Assembly (NCBI RefSeq): GCF_016591715.1
Contig: NZ_AP024109.1
Coordinates: 4,464,001 to 4,528,000, forward strand
Length of the DNA: 64,000 bases
Origin: Mesorhizobium sp. J8
GTDB lineage: Bacteria; Pseudomonadota; Alphaproteobacteria; Rhizobiales; Rhizobiaceae
Reading direction: 5' to 3'
Position 1 is the stretch's first letter; every line of letters begins with the position of its first letter. Both the position numbers and the translations under genes were made by a program. Positions 45,103 to 52,944 of this stretch are shown here, in pieces. The notes under the pieces are model-generated. The model was given only the letters and a program-made list of their open reading frames with translations. It was not told the DNA's origin and ran no database searches.

Positions 45103-46233
45103 CTATCCACCTCGGACAGAGGGATGCCAAAACGTGACGGCTCTCTCGATGAGAGCGACCACGCCATAAAAGACCGAACCCGCAAGTGCTGCAACTGCGA
45201 TTTCGGCCCACACCATGTCGATGTTCATCCGCCCGACTTCCGTCGAGATGCGGAATCCCATGCCGACCACAGGCGTCCCGAAGAACTCCGCGACGATGGC
45301 GCCGATCAGCGCCAGCGTCGAATTGATCTTCAGCGCGTTGAAGATGAACGGCATCGCCGCCGGCAGCCTGAGCTTGAGCAGCGTCGGCCAATAGCCCGAT
45401 GCATAGGTGCGCATCAGGTCGCGCTCCATATGGCCGGATGCGGCCAGCCCAGCGACCGTGTTCACCAGCATCGGGAAGAAGGTCATGATGATGACCACCG
45501 CGGCCTTGGACGGCCAGTCGAAGCCGAACCACATGACCATGATGGGCGCCACGCCGATGATCGGCAGCGCCGAGACCATGTTGCCGATCGGCAGCAGGCC
45601 GCGCCGCAGGAACGGCACGCGGTCGGCGAGGATGGCGACGACGAAACCGGCGAGATTGCCGACGACATAGCCGACGAGCACCGCCTTGAGGATCGTCTGC
45701 CGCACATCCGAGCCCAGGATCGGCAGCGAATTGGCGATGCGCGCGCCGATGGCGCTTGGCGGCGGCAAAAGGATGAAGGGGATGCCCGCGCCGCGCGTCA
45801 CCGCTTCCCAGAGGATGAGGATCCAGGCGCCGAAGATCGCCGGGATGATCAGGCGCAAGGCGGTCGACATCAGGCGTGAATTTGGGCGCAGCTCCGACAA
45901 AATCGCGACACAGCGCCAAGCGAGCAACCATGCCCCAGCGAGCACAAGGTAGTAAGCAGGCCCCGCCGTACCTTCGTGACCGCGAATGCTGCCCAGCAGC
46001 AGAAACGCAGCGCCGTGGGCGCAGATAAAAAGAAGCGCTGCCTCCCACAGCTTAGGGAGGCGACCTGCGATCCAAACCGGAAGGGCAACCAATGCGATCG
46101 CAAGTCCTCCTGAAGAGCTGCCATAAGGCCAGGCGAGGCCCGGTACGCCTATGTTGAAAACGAAAATCACAATCGGATAGAAAACCAGTACGAAGGCCAG
46201 GTTTGCCTGCCAACTGTACTTGACGGCGCTCAT
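45103..46233 (-). CDS. ABC transporter permease (second), with extended N-terminus
   Basis: A 376-residue permease. Residues 1-140 add four or five extra hydrophobic segments before the usual BPD_transp_1 domain; the common permease length is near 260. The coupling-helix region is SGHMERDLMRTYASGYWPTLLKLRLP, and PIIGVAPIMVMWFG is the conserved core helix. The ATG at 46233 overlaps the stop of the first permease (ATGA). The frame is open upstream as far as 47046, but only as an out-of-frame reading of the first permease. Confidence 0.9.
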   Translation of the reverse strand: MSAVKYSWQANLAFVLVFYPIVIFVFNIGVPGLAWPYGSSSGGLAIALVALPVWIAGRLPKLWEAALLFICAHGAAFLLLGSIRGHEGTAGPAYYLVLAGAWLLAWRCVAILSELRPNSRLMSTALRLIIPAIFGAWILILWEAVTRGAGIPFILLPPPSAIGARIANSLPILGSDVRQTILKAVLVGYVVGNLAGFVVAILADRVPFLRRGLLPIGNMVSALPIIGVAPIMVMWFGFDWPSKAAVVIIMTFFPMLVNTVAGLAASGHMERDLMRTYASGYWPTLLKLRLPAAMPFIFNALKINSTLALIGAIVAEFFGTPVVGMGFRISTEVGRMNIDMVWAEIAVAALAGSVFYGVVALIERAVTFWHPSVRGG

Positions 46234-47108
46234 GCCGGCCTCCCGCCCATGGCGCGGTCGACCAGGCGTCCGGCGATGCCGACCACCATCACCAGCAGCG
46301 CGGCGACGACGGAACCCGCGACCAGCGCCGACCAGATATCGATGGTCTGGCTGTAATAGGCGCCCGCGAGCAGCTTCGCGCCGATGCCGGCGACGGCCCC
46401 CGTCGGCAATTCGCCGACGATGGCACCGACAAGGCTCGCCGCCACCGCCACCTTCATCGAGGTGAACAGGAACGGCACCGAGGCCGGCACGCGCAGCTTC
46501 CAGAAGGTCTGCGAAGCGCTGGCATTGTAGGTATGCATCAAATCGAGATGCATGAGCTCGGGCGAGCGCAGGCCCTTCACCATGCCGACGGCGACGGGGA
46601 AGAACGACAGGTAGGTCGAGATCAGCGCCTTGGGGATCAGGCCGGTGATGCCCACCGCCGCCAGCACCACGATGATCATCGGCGCCACCGCCAGGATGGG
46701 AATCGTCTGCGAGGCGATGATCCAAGGCATCAGGCTGCGGTCGAGCGTCGCCACATGCACGATGCCCACCGCGATGACGATGCCGAGCGCCGTGCCGAAG
46801 GCGAAACCCAGCAGCGTCGAGGACAATGTCACCCAGGTGTTGTAGACAAGGCTGCGGCTCGACGTGACGGACCGCAGGAAAGTGTTTTCGAAGAAATTCA
46901 CCGCCACCTGGTGCGGCGCCGGCAGCGTCGGCTTCGGCTGCGACAGCGTCTTGCCGATGAACTCGACCGCGCCGGGGGTCTCGTTGCCCCTGGCATCGAG
47001 ATCGCGCTGGAACGGCGCGTTGAGGATGACGGCAAAGATGTACCAAAGCACCACCACGCCGGCGAGGATGGTGGTGACGGGGATGATCTTGGAGCGGAAG
47101 GAGTCCAT
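46230..47108 (-). CDS. ABC transporter permease (first)
   Basis: A 292-residue BPD_transp_1 permease with one N-terminal anchor and about five core helices. IIASQTIPILAVAPMIIVVL and the EAA-type loop SPELMHLDLMHTYNASASQT are visible. It pairs with the following permease to form the membrane channel. Its ATG directly abuts the stop of the upstream DUF559 gene (TAGATG), and the likely ribosome-binding GGGGAAAGG belongs to the edge of the palindromic repeat, so expression of this permease may depend on the inserted element. Confidence 0.9.
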   Translation of the reverse strand: MDSFRSKIIPVTTILAGVVVLWYIFAVILNAPFQRDLDARGNETPGAVEFIGKTLSQPKPTLPAPHQVAVNFFENTFLRSVTSSRSLVYNTWVTLSSTLLGFAFGTALGIVIAVGIVHVATLDRSLMPWIIASQTIPILAVAPMIIVVLAAVGITGLIPKALISTYLSFFPVAVGMVKGLRSPELMHLDLMHTYNASASQTFWKLRVPASVPFLFTSMKVAVAASLVGAIVGELPTGAVAGIGAKLLAGAYYSQTIDIWSALVAGSVVAALLVMVVGIAGRLVDRAMGGRPA

Positions 47109-47618
47109 CTAGCGCCGCCTTTCCCCTCTCCCCGCCGGGGAGAGGGTGGCCGGAGCGAAGCGAAGGCCGGGTGAGGGTGAGTGTATCCGCCCATCAAGCA
47201 CCGCCAGGATCGTATCCAGCACCGCCCGACGCTCCGCCAGAACCTCATGGTTCCAGAAGCGAAGAACAGAATAACCGTGGCGGTTCAGCCAAGCGGTTCT
47301 CGCCGCATCGGTTGGAGAATCGGCGTGCTGGCTGCCGTCTATTTCGACGATCAACGCTTTTTCACGACAGACAAAGGCTGCGAAGAAAGGGCCCAGCGGC
47401 ACTTGCCTCACGAACTTATAGCCATTGAGGTGCCGTCCTCTCAATTCGCCCCAAAGCCTGTATTCCGCTTCGGTCTCGTCGATCCGAAGCTCCCGGGCTC
47501 GGGCCGTTGCGCCGACCTTTCTTTTGGTCGAATCCGTCGACGTCCCCTCACCCGGCCGCTCCGCGGCCACCCTCTCCCCGTGGGGGAGAGGAGGAAACTC
47601 GTCCGCCTCAATCATCAT
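47109..47618 (-). CDS. DUF559 (Vsr/PD-(D/E)XK-like) protein embedded between inverted repeats
   Basis: Up to 169 residues from the ATG at 47618. Residues 35-145 are a DUF559 domain: RARELRIDETEAEYRLWGEL, then FKFV-type RQVPLGPFFAAFVCREKALI, VEIDGSQHAD and GYSVLRFWNHEVL. DUF559 is related to very-short-patch repair endonucleases. The family Asp (normally xxDFxC) is Ala here, so activity is doubtful. Both ends of the frame are encoded by palindromic repeats. The start overlaps the ATPase stop and the stop touches the permease ATG. True start uncertain, because no start codon stands nearer the domain. Confidence 0.75.
   Translation of the reverse strand: MMIEADEFPPLPHGERVAAERPGEGTSTDSTKRKVGATARARELRIDETEAEYRLWGELRGRHLNGYKFVRQVPLGPFFAAFVCREKALIVEIDGSQHADSPTDAARTAWLNRHGYSVLRFWNHEVLAERRAVLDTILAVLDGRIHSPSPGLRFAPATLSPAGRGERRR
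47123..47180. repeat. Palindromic repeat unit, right-hand copy in minus-strand order (R6)
   Basis: CCTCTCCCCGCCGGGGAGAGG is a near-perfect hairpin read as CCTCTCCCC/GGGGAGAGG, followed by GTGGCCGGAGCG and GGCCGGGTGAGGG. It encodes the last residues of the DUF559 frame and supplies GGGGAAAGG before the permease start. It is an inverted partner of the copy at 47544-47592. Confidence 0.8.
47544..47592. repeat. Palindromic repeat unit, inverted partner (R7)
   Basis: CCCCTCACCCGGCCGC, then CGGCCACCCTCTCCCC and GGGGGAGAGG, is the reverse complement of the unit at 47123-47180 with a shortened middle. Together the two copies bracket 363 bp carrying the DUF559 domain and point inward. Confidence 0.8.
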
Positions 47619-48399
47619 AGCTGTGCCCAGCCCTGAGACCATCGCGCACGCGCGCGGCGATCGCCAGGAATTCCGGCGTCTCGCGGATGTCGAGCGGCCG
47701 CTCCTTCGGCAGCGTCGATTCGATGATGTCGGTGACGCGGCCCGGCCGCGGCGACATCACCACGATGCGCGTCGACAAGTAGACCGCCTCCGGGATCGAG
47801 TGGGTAACAAAGCAGATCGTCTTGTTGGTCCGCGCCCAGAGGTCGAGGAGCTGCTCGTTCAGATGGTCGCGGACAATCTCGTCCAGCGCGCCGAACGGTT
47901 CGTCCATCAAAAGCAGGTCCGCATCGAAGGCGAGAGCGCGCGCGATCGAGGCGCGCTGCTGCATGCCGCCGGAAAGCTGCCAGGGATATTTCTTCTCGAA
48001 GCCCGAGAGGTTGACCAGCGCCAGCGTGCGCTTGATGCGCTCCGCCTGCTCGGCCTGGCTCAAGCCAATGACCTCCAGCGGCAGCGCCACGTTGCGCTCG
48101 ATGGTGCGCCACGGGAACAAGGCCGCCGCCTGGAAGACATAGCCATAGGCGCGTTTCTCGCGCGCCTGCTCCGGCGTCATCCCGTTGACCGCGATGGTCC
48201 CGGATGTCGCCTTCTCCAGGTCCGCGATGACGCGCAGCAAGGTCGTCTTGCCGCAGCCGGACGGGCCTATGAAGGAAACGAACTCGCCCTTGCCGATGGT
48301 CAGATCGACATTGGAAAGCGCCTGCACCGGACCGTCATTGGTCTGGAAGGTGAGGCCGAGCTTGCTTGCCGAAACGACGGCTGGCTGCTGTTCGGTCAT
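47608..48399 (-). CDS. ABC transporter ATP-binding protein (nitrate/taurine/pyrimidine-precursor type)
   Basis: A 263-residue ATPase. Walker A is GPSGCGKTT, the Q-loop is in VFQAAALFPW, the signature LSGGMQQRASIARAL, Walker B LLLMDEPFGALDE and the switch His in VTHSIPEAV. This is the SsuB/TauB/ThiZ group that pairs with NMT1-family binding proteins. It starts the ABC operon, diverging from the cupin gene over 119 bp in which I find no RutR-type box. Its stop codon overlaps the start of the embedded DUF559 gene. Confidence 0.93.
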   Translation of the reverse strand: MTEQQPAVVSASKLGLTFQTNDGPVQALSNVDLTIGKGEFVSFIGPSGCGKTTLLRVIADLEKATSGTIAVNGMTPEQAREKRAYGYVFQAAALFPWRTIERNVALPLEVIGLSQAEQAERIKRTLALVNLSGFEKKYPWQLSGGMQQRASIARALAFDADLLLMDEPFGALDEIVRDHLNEQLLDLWARTNKTICFVTHSIPEAVYLSTRIVVMSPRPGRVTDIIESTLPKERPLDIRETPEFLAIAARVRDGLRAGHSYDD

Positions 48400-48518
48400 T
48401 GGCTGCAGCCTGCCGTTCGCAGCCGCTGCCGCGGTGTCCGCAATCCGGTTGATTTTATGATAGCGTTGCTTTCCACTCGTCCTGTCCCACCCGATCGACG
48501 CCGCCCGGAGCCTTGCCG

Positions 48519-48923
48519 ATGTCGCCTAAACCCACCTGTCATCTCGTTCGCCCCGAAAGCACTTATGAAGGCAAGCAGGGGCTGAGCTATTTCGCCGGCA
48601 TCGCCGCCGAGACCGTCGGCTCCTCCGGCATCTGCATGCATCTTCTCACCATGCCGCCCGGCGCCCGCGCCAAGGCGCATATGCACGAAAGCCACGAGAC
48701 GGCCATCTACGTGCTTTCCGGCGAAGTCCACACCTGGTACGGCGACCGGCTCGAGCACCACATCACCGTCAAGGCCGGCGATCTGTTCTACATCCCGGCC
48801 GGAGTGCCGCATCTGCCGGCCAATCTGAGTGGCGCCCCGTCTTCCGCCGTCATCGCCCGCACCGACCCCAACGAGCAGGAAAGCGTCGTCCTGCTGCCGG
48901 AGTTGGATGAGCTCGTCGCCTGA
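48519..48923 (+). CDS. Cupin-domain protein
   Basis: A 134-residue single cupin. The metal-binding motif 1 is in AKAHMHESHETAIYVLSGEV (two His, one His/Glu) and motif 2 in GDLFYIPAGVPHLPANLS. Small cupins include isomerases, dioxygenases and ligand-binding regulators; nothing here fixes the reaction. The ATG at 48519 was chosen over a TTG six bases upstream. It lies between the ABC operon and the dihydropyrimidinase operon and converges with the small secreted-protein gene, so a link to pyrimidine breakdown is possible but unproven. Confidence 0.87.
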   Translation: MSPKPTCHLVRPESTYEGKQGLSYFAGIAAETVGSSGICMHLLTMPPGARAKAHMHESHETAIYVLSGEVHTWYGDRLEHHITVKAGDLFYIPAGVPHLPANLSGAPSSAVIARTDPNEQESVVLLPELDELVA

Positions 48924-48940
48924 CCCTGACGGGATCGCCG

Positions 48941-49318
48941 TCATTTGCATCGCGCGACTTCGCCCATCACATTTCCGTCCTCGTCGGCCACCACCAGCTT
49001 CTTCGCGTTCTTCGCGCTGCGCTTGATGGTGAACTTGGCCGGCGCCTGTCCCTCTTCGCCCTCCGCCTCGCATTTCGCCGTCACCACCAGCGAGCCATCG
49101 GCCTGGGGCTGCTTGTCGCTGAAGGTGCAGGCGCTGGCGGCCGTGATCAGTTCCTTGTCGGTCAAAAGCAGCATCTTGTCGGCGGCGACCTGCTGGCCGT
49201 TCCGGTTTATGCAGCCATATTTGTCGCCATAGGGCTTGCTGAGGTCGATGCCCACGGCAAGAGCCTGGCCGGCGGCCAGCACAGCAGTCGCCGCGATCGC
49301 CAGATGAAGGGCCCGCAT
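48941..49318 (-). CDS. Secreted four-cysteine protein of unknown function
   Basis: A 125-residue exported protein. The signal peptide ends near AAGQALA. The mature part has four cysteines (in YGCINRN, ASACTFS, TAKCEAE and the terminal ARCK), suggesting two disulfides, and is otherwise polar and Lys-rich. I do not recognise a family. It starts two bases after the dihydropyrimidinase stop and so is almost certainly the last gene of the hyuC-like/hydA operon, which gives it a possible but unknown tie to pyrimidine or hydantoin metabolism. Confidence 0.75.
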   Translation of the reverse strand: MRALHLAIAATAVLAAGQALAVGIDLSKPYGDKYGCINRNGQQVAADKMLLLTDKELITAASACTFSDKQPQADGSLVVTAKCEAEGEEGQAPAKFTIKRSAKNAKKLVVADEDGNVMGEVARCK

Positions 49319-49320
49319 GG

Positions 49321-50772
49321 TCAGACCCCGGTGGCCGGGATGCCGGTACGCTCCACCTTGCGCGGAGCGGAAATCTCCTTCCAGGTCGACAGCGCGCGGT
49401 TGACCGCGCCGTTTGGCTCGCGCGCGACGAACTCGCCATGGCCCGCCTTTGCCTTGACGTCCGCCTCCTCGATCGACAATTCACCGCGCGAGAAGACGAA
49501 GCGCGGCAGGCCGGTGACCTCGACGCCTTCGAAGACATTGTAGTCGATCACCGACTGCTGGTTCTTGGCCGAGATCGTCTTCTTGCGCTTCGGATCCCAT
49601 ACGACGATGTCGGCGTCGGCGCCTTCGACGATCGCGCCCTTCTTCGGATACATGTTGAGGATCTTGGCGATGTTGGTCGAGGTCACCGCGACGAACTCGT
49701 TCATCGTCAGCCGCCCGGTGTTGACGCCGGTCGTCCACAGCACCGGCAAGCGGTCCTCGAGCCCGCCTGTGCCGTTCGGGATCTTGGTGAAATCGCCGAT
49801 GCCATTGCGCTTCTGCTTGGTAGTGAAGGAGCAGTGGTCGGTCGCCACCACCTGCAGCGAGCCCGCTTGCAGGCCGGCCCACAGTGAATCCTGGTGCAGC
49901 TTGTTGCGGAAGGGCGGGCTCATCACGCGCCGCGCCGCATGGTCCCAGTCCTTGTTGAAATATTCGGTCTCGTCGAGCGTCAGGTGCTGGATCAGCGGCT
50001 CGCCATAGACGCGCATACCTTTCTGGCGAGCGCGACGGATCGCCTCGTGGCTCTGCTCGCAGGAGACATGCACGACATAGAGCGGCACGCCGGCCATGTC
50101 GGCGATCATGATGGCGCGGTTTGTGGCCTCGCCCTCCACTTCCGGCGGGCGCGAATAGGCGTGGCCTTCCGGGCCGTTGTTGCCGGCGGCCAGAAGCTTT
50201 TGCGAGAGCGCGGCAACCACGTCGCCGTTCTCGGCGTGGACGAGCGGCAGCGCGCCGAGATCGGCGCAGCGTTGGAACGACGAATACATCTCGTCGTCGT
50301 CGACCATCAGCGCGCCCTTATAGGCCATGAAATGCTTGAACGAAGTGATGCCCCTGTCGACGACCTGAGCCATCTCGTCGAACACCTGCTTGCCCCACCA
50401 GGTGATCGCCATGTGAAAGGAATAATCGCAGGACGCTTTCGAGGTCTTGTTGTCCCACATCTGCAGCGCTTCCAAGAGCGACTGCTGCGGCGCCGGCAGG
50501 CAGAAATCGACCACCATGGTGGTGCCGCCGGAAAGGGCGGCGCGCGTGCCGGATTCGAAATCGTCGGCCGAATAGGTGCCCATGAACGGCATTTCGAGAT
50601 GGGTGTGCGGATCGATGCCGCCCGGCATGACGTAGCAGCCGGTGGCGTCGAACTCGTGGTCCCCATGCAGGTTGGAGCCGATGGCGACGATCTTGCCGTG
50701 CTGCATCAGCACGTCGGCCTTCCAGGTGCGGTCGGCGGTGACGACGGTGCCGTTGCGGATGACTTTGGTCAT
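49321..50772 (-). CDS. hydA: Dihydropyrimidinase (D-hydantoinase)
   Basis: A 483-residue amidohydrolase. The first metal motif HTH is in GGIDPHTHLEMPFMG, the carboxylated lysine in TSFKHFMAYKG, the His ligands in VHAEN/VVHVSCEQSHEA, and the catalytic Asp in VVATDHCSF. It opens dihydrouracil or dihydrothymine to N-carbamoyl-beta-amino acids, step two of the reductive pathway. It lies 65 bp downstream of the hydrolase for the next step. Close relatives also act on hydantoins and are often annotated D-hydantoinase; the preTA and aminotransferase genes nearby favour the pyrimidine role. Confidence 0.94.
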   Translation of the reverse strand: MTKVIRNGTVVTADRTWKADVLMQHGKIVAIGSNLHGDHEFDATGCYVMPGGIDPHTHLEMPFMGTYSADDFESGTRAALSGGTTMVVDFCLPAPQQSLLEALQMWDNKTSKASCDYSFHMAITWWGKQVFDEMAQVVDRGITSFKHFMAYKGALMVDDDEMYSSFQRCADLGALPLVHAENGDVVAALSQKLLAAGNNGPEGHAYSRPPEVEGEATNRAIMIADMAGVPLYVVHVSCEQSHEAIRRARQKGMRVYGEPLIQHLTLDETEYFNKDWDHAARRVMSPPFRNKLHQDSLWAGLQAGSLQVVATDHCSFTTKQKRNGIGDFTKIPNGTGGLEDRLPVLWTTGVNTGRLTMNEFVAVTSTNIAKILNMYPKKGAIVEGADADIVVWDPKRKKTISAKNQQSVIDYNVFEGVEVTGLPRFVFSRGELSIEEADVKAKAGHGEFVAREPNGAVNRALSTWKEISAPRKVERTGIPATGV

Positions 50773-50837
50773 TTCTGTTCCCCTGTTCTTTCGCGCTTCT
50801 TTGCGAGCGGCGTTGCGAGGTGATTTGGTCTAATCGG

Positions 50838-52088
50838 TCACTCGACGATTCCCGCCGTCTCGACCACCGCGTGGAACAGCACGTCGGCGCCAGCCGCGGC
50901 CCATTCCTTGGAGATTTCCTCGGCCTCGTTGTGGCTGAGACCGCCCACGCAGGGGCACATGACCATGGTCGCCGGCGCGACCTTGGCCGCCCAGCAGGCG
51001 TCATGGCCGGCGCCGGAGATGATGTTCATGTGGCTGTAGCCCAGCTTTTCGGCGGCGGTGCGCACGCGGCCGACCAGCGTCGGGTCGAAGGTTACCGGAT
51101 CGAAATGGCCGACCGCCTCGACCGAACATTTGACGCCGAGCGCTTCGCAGATCTTCGGCGCTTCCTTTTCGATGCGGGCGCGCATGCCGTCGAGCTTCGC
51201 CTGGTCCGGCGAGCGGATGTCGACGGTGAAGACCACCGTGCCCGGCAGCACGTTGCGGGAATTGGGCGAGAACTTCATCTGGCCGACGCCGCCGACGGCG
51301 CCCGGCTGGTTCTCAATGGCGACCGTCTGCACCATCTCCAGGATGCGGGCCATGGCAAGGCCGGCGTTGACGCGCATATTCATCGGCGTCGAGCCGGTAT
51401 GCGCTTCCCTGCCGGTCAGCGTGAATTCCAGCCACCACAGGCCCTGGCAGTGCGTTACCACGCCGATCTGCTTGTTCTCGGCTTCGAGGATCGGTCCCTG
51501 CTCGATGTGGTACTCGAAATAGGCGTGCATCTTGCGCGCGCCGACCTTCTCGTCGCCGACCCAGCCGATCCGTTTCAGCTCGTCGCCGAAGGTCAGGCCG
51601 TCCAGATCCTTGCGGGCATAGGCGTAGTCCTGCGTATGCACCCCGGCGAACACGCCGGAGGCAAGCATGGCCGGGGCGAAACGCGCGCCCTCTTCATTCG
51701 TCCAGTTGGTGACGACGATCGGGTGCTTCGTCTTGATGCCGAGATCGTTGAGCGAACGCACGACCTCGAGCCCCGAGAGCACGCCGAGCACACCGTCATA
51801 CTTGCCGCCGGTCGGCTGGGTGTCGAGGTGGGAGCCGACATAGACCGGCAGCGCGTCCGGATCGGTGCCGGCGCGCGTCATGAACATGGTGCCCATTTGG
51901 TCGACACCCATCGAGAGCCCGGCCGCATCGCACCAGGACTTGAAAAGCGCGCGGCCCTCTTTGTCGGAATCGGTGAGCGTCTGGCGATTGTTGCCGCCGG
52001 CGATGCCGGGGCCGATCTTCGCCATCTCCATGATGGAATCCCACAAACGGTCTGAATTGATTCGCAGATTTTCGCCGGGTGCGGCCAT
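50838..52088 (-). CDS. Zn-dependent N-carbamoyl-beta-alanine amidohydrolase (beta-ureidopropionase type)
   Basis: A 416-residue M20-family hydrolase of the AmaB/HyuC/PydC group. Metal ligands appear in VGSHLDTQPTGGKYDG (His, Asp), TNEEGARFAP (Glu pair) and AGHDACWAA; EYHIEQGP is a family block. It removes CO2 and NH3 from N-carbamoyl-beta-alanine, giving beta-alanine. It is the first gene of the operon with hydA, and its promoter region, shared with a divergent RutR-like regulator, has two RutR-type boxes. Specificity between carbamoyl-beta-alanine and carbamoyl-L-amino acids is inferred from context. Confidence 0.9.
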   Translation of the reverse strand: MAAPGENLRINSDRLWDSIMEMAKIGPGIAGGNNRQTLTDSDKEGRALFKSWCDAAGLSMGVDQMGTMFMTRAGTDPDALPVYVGSHLDTQPTGGKYDGVLGVLSGLEVVRSLNDLGIKTKHPIVVTNWTNEEGARFAPAMLASGVFAGVHTQDYAYARKDLDGLTFGDELKRIGWVGDEKVGARKMHAYFEYHIEQGPILEAENKQIGVVTHCQGLWWLEFTLTGREAHTGSTPMNMRVNAGLAMARILEMVQTVAIENQPGAVGGVGQMKFSPNSRNVLPGTVVFTVDIRSPDQAKLDGMRARIEKEAPKICEALGVKCSVEAVGHFDPVTFDPTLVGRVRTAAEKLGYSHMNIISGAGHDACWAAKVAPATMVMCPCVGGLSHNEAEEISKEWAAAGADVLFHAVVETAGIVE

Positions 52089-52141
52089 TTGCGGTTCCCA
52101 TTTTCACCAGGGGTCTTGTCGCCCCTTGAGTGGTTTGCATC

Positions 52142-52190
52142 CTGACCGTATGGTCAGCTTTCAGACTACACAAGCTGACCAAGCGGTCAA
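52142..52190. promoter_or_regulatory. Two RutR-type operators between the hydrolase and tetR genes
   Basis: CTGACCGTATGGTCAG (52142-52157) and CTGACCAAGCGGTCAA (52175-52190) match the E. coli RutR consensus TTGACCANNTGGTCAA at 11 and 12 of 14 fixed positions, and both keep the TGACC-N4-GGTCA spacing. Their starts are 33 bp apart, about three helical turns, in a 121-bp divergent promoter region. Confidence 0.8.
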
Positions 52191-52209
52191 CGAGAATCTT
52201 GGGGGAGGC

Positions 52210-52848
52210 ATGACCGAATCCACCCGTCCCATGCGGCGACAGGACATAAGGCGGGAGAATGAAAAAGCCATCCTGCTTGCCGCCGAAAAGGTGTTCGCGG
52301 AAGCCGGGTTCGGCGGCGCCACGATGCAGCTGATCGCCGATTTGGCGGGACTGCCAAAGGCTAATCTCCACTATTATTTCGCCACCAAGGAGGAGCTCTA
52401 CCGGTCCGTCGTCCAGAACATCTTCGAGATCTGGCTGCAGGCGGCCAATTGCTTTGACGCGGCGCGCGGCCCGGTGGACGGCATCAGCGCGTATATCGAC
52501 GCCAAGATGGAGATATCGCGCCGCCACCCGGACGGCTCGAAGGTCTGGGCATCGGAAGTAATGCACGGCGCGCCGGTGCTTCAGGACTATATGGAATCGA
52601 CTCTGCGCGAATGGACCGACGGCCGCGTCGAGATCATCAGGCGCTGGATCGAGGAAGGCAAGATGGACCCGGTGGACCCGCGTCATCTGCTCTACATGCT
52701 CTGGGCCACGACCCAGCATTACGCCGATTTCGGCCACCAGATCGAGACCCTTAACGGTGGCAAGTCGCTCTCCGACCGGCAATGGCGGGAAGCCAAGGAA
52801 AACATCAAGCGAGTGATCCTGACCGGCATCGGCGCCCAACCGGCCTGA
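52210..52848 (+). CDS. RutR-like TetR-family regulator (first copy)
   Basis: A 212-residue TetR protein. The N-terminal HTH spans about residues 15-60 (ILLAAEKVFAEAGFGGATMQ, then KANLHYYFATKEELY). The C-terminal part has RHLLYMLWATTQHYADFGHQ, the block that marks the RutR subfamily; RutR binds uracil and thymine. GGGGGAGGC precedes the ATG at 52210. Divergent from the hydrolase-hydA operon with two cognate-looking operators between them, it is the likely local repressor released by pyrimidine bases. Confidence 0.88.
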   Translation: MTESTRPMRRQDIRRENEKAILLAAEKVFAEAGFGGATMQLIADLAGLPKANLHYYFATKEELYRSVVQNIFEIWLQAANCFDAARGPVDGISAYIDAKMEISRRHPDGSKVWASEVMHGAPVLQDYMESTLREWTDGRVEIIRRWIEEGKMDPVDPRHLLYMLWATTQHYADFGHQIETLNGGKSLSDRQWREAKENIKRVILTGIGAQPA

Positions 52849-52861
52849 ATGGCATGACTAT

Positions 52862-52934
52862 CGAGGTCGGCGCTTCTCAGCCGACCTCGCCCAGCCGCTT
52901 CACGGACATCCTCCCTCGATAGGAAGGATGTCCG
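52862..52934. terminator. Two consecutive hairpins between convergent genes
   Basis: CGAGGTCGGC-N8-GCCGACCTCG (52862-52889) and CGGACATCCT-N12-AGGATGTCCG (52903-52934) are perfect 10-bp stems in the short gap between the tetR and aminotransferase stops. They probably end transcription from both sides. Confidence 0.65.
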
Positions 52935-52944
52935 CCCCGGCTTG

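Noticed and set aside
46234..47046. Continuous frame that would fuse both permeases into a 647-residue protein
   Set aside because: The upstream part is the first permease read out of frame; it lacks hydrophobic pattern and the second permease has its own overlapping ATG.
48400..48518. RutR box before the ABC operon
   Set aside because: I looked for TGACC-N4-GGTCA in the divergent gap and found no acceptable match.
51865..52209. Extended N-terminus of the first RutR-like regulator
   Set aside because: It would cross the operators and the start of the divergent hydrolase; the ATG at 52210 has GGGGGAGGC and gives a normal TetR length.
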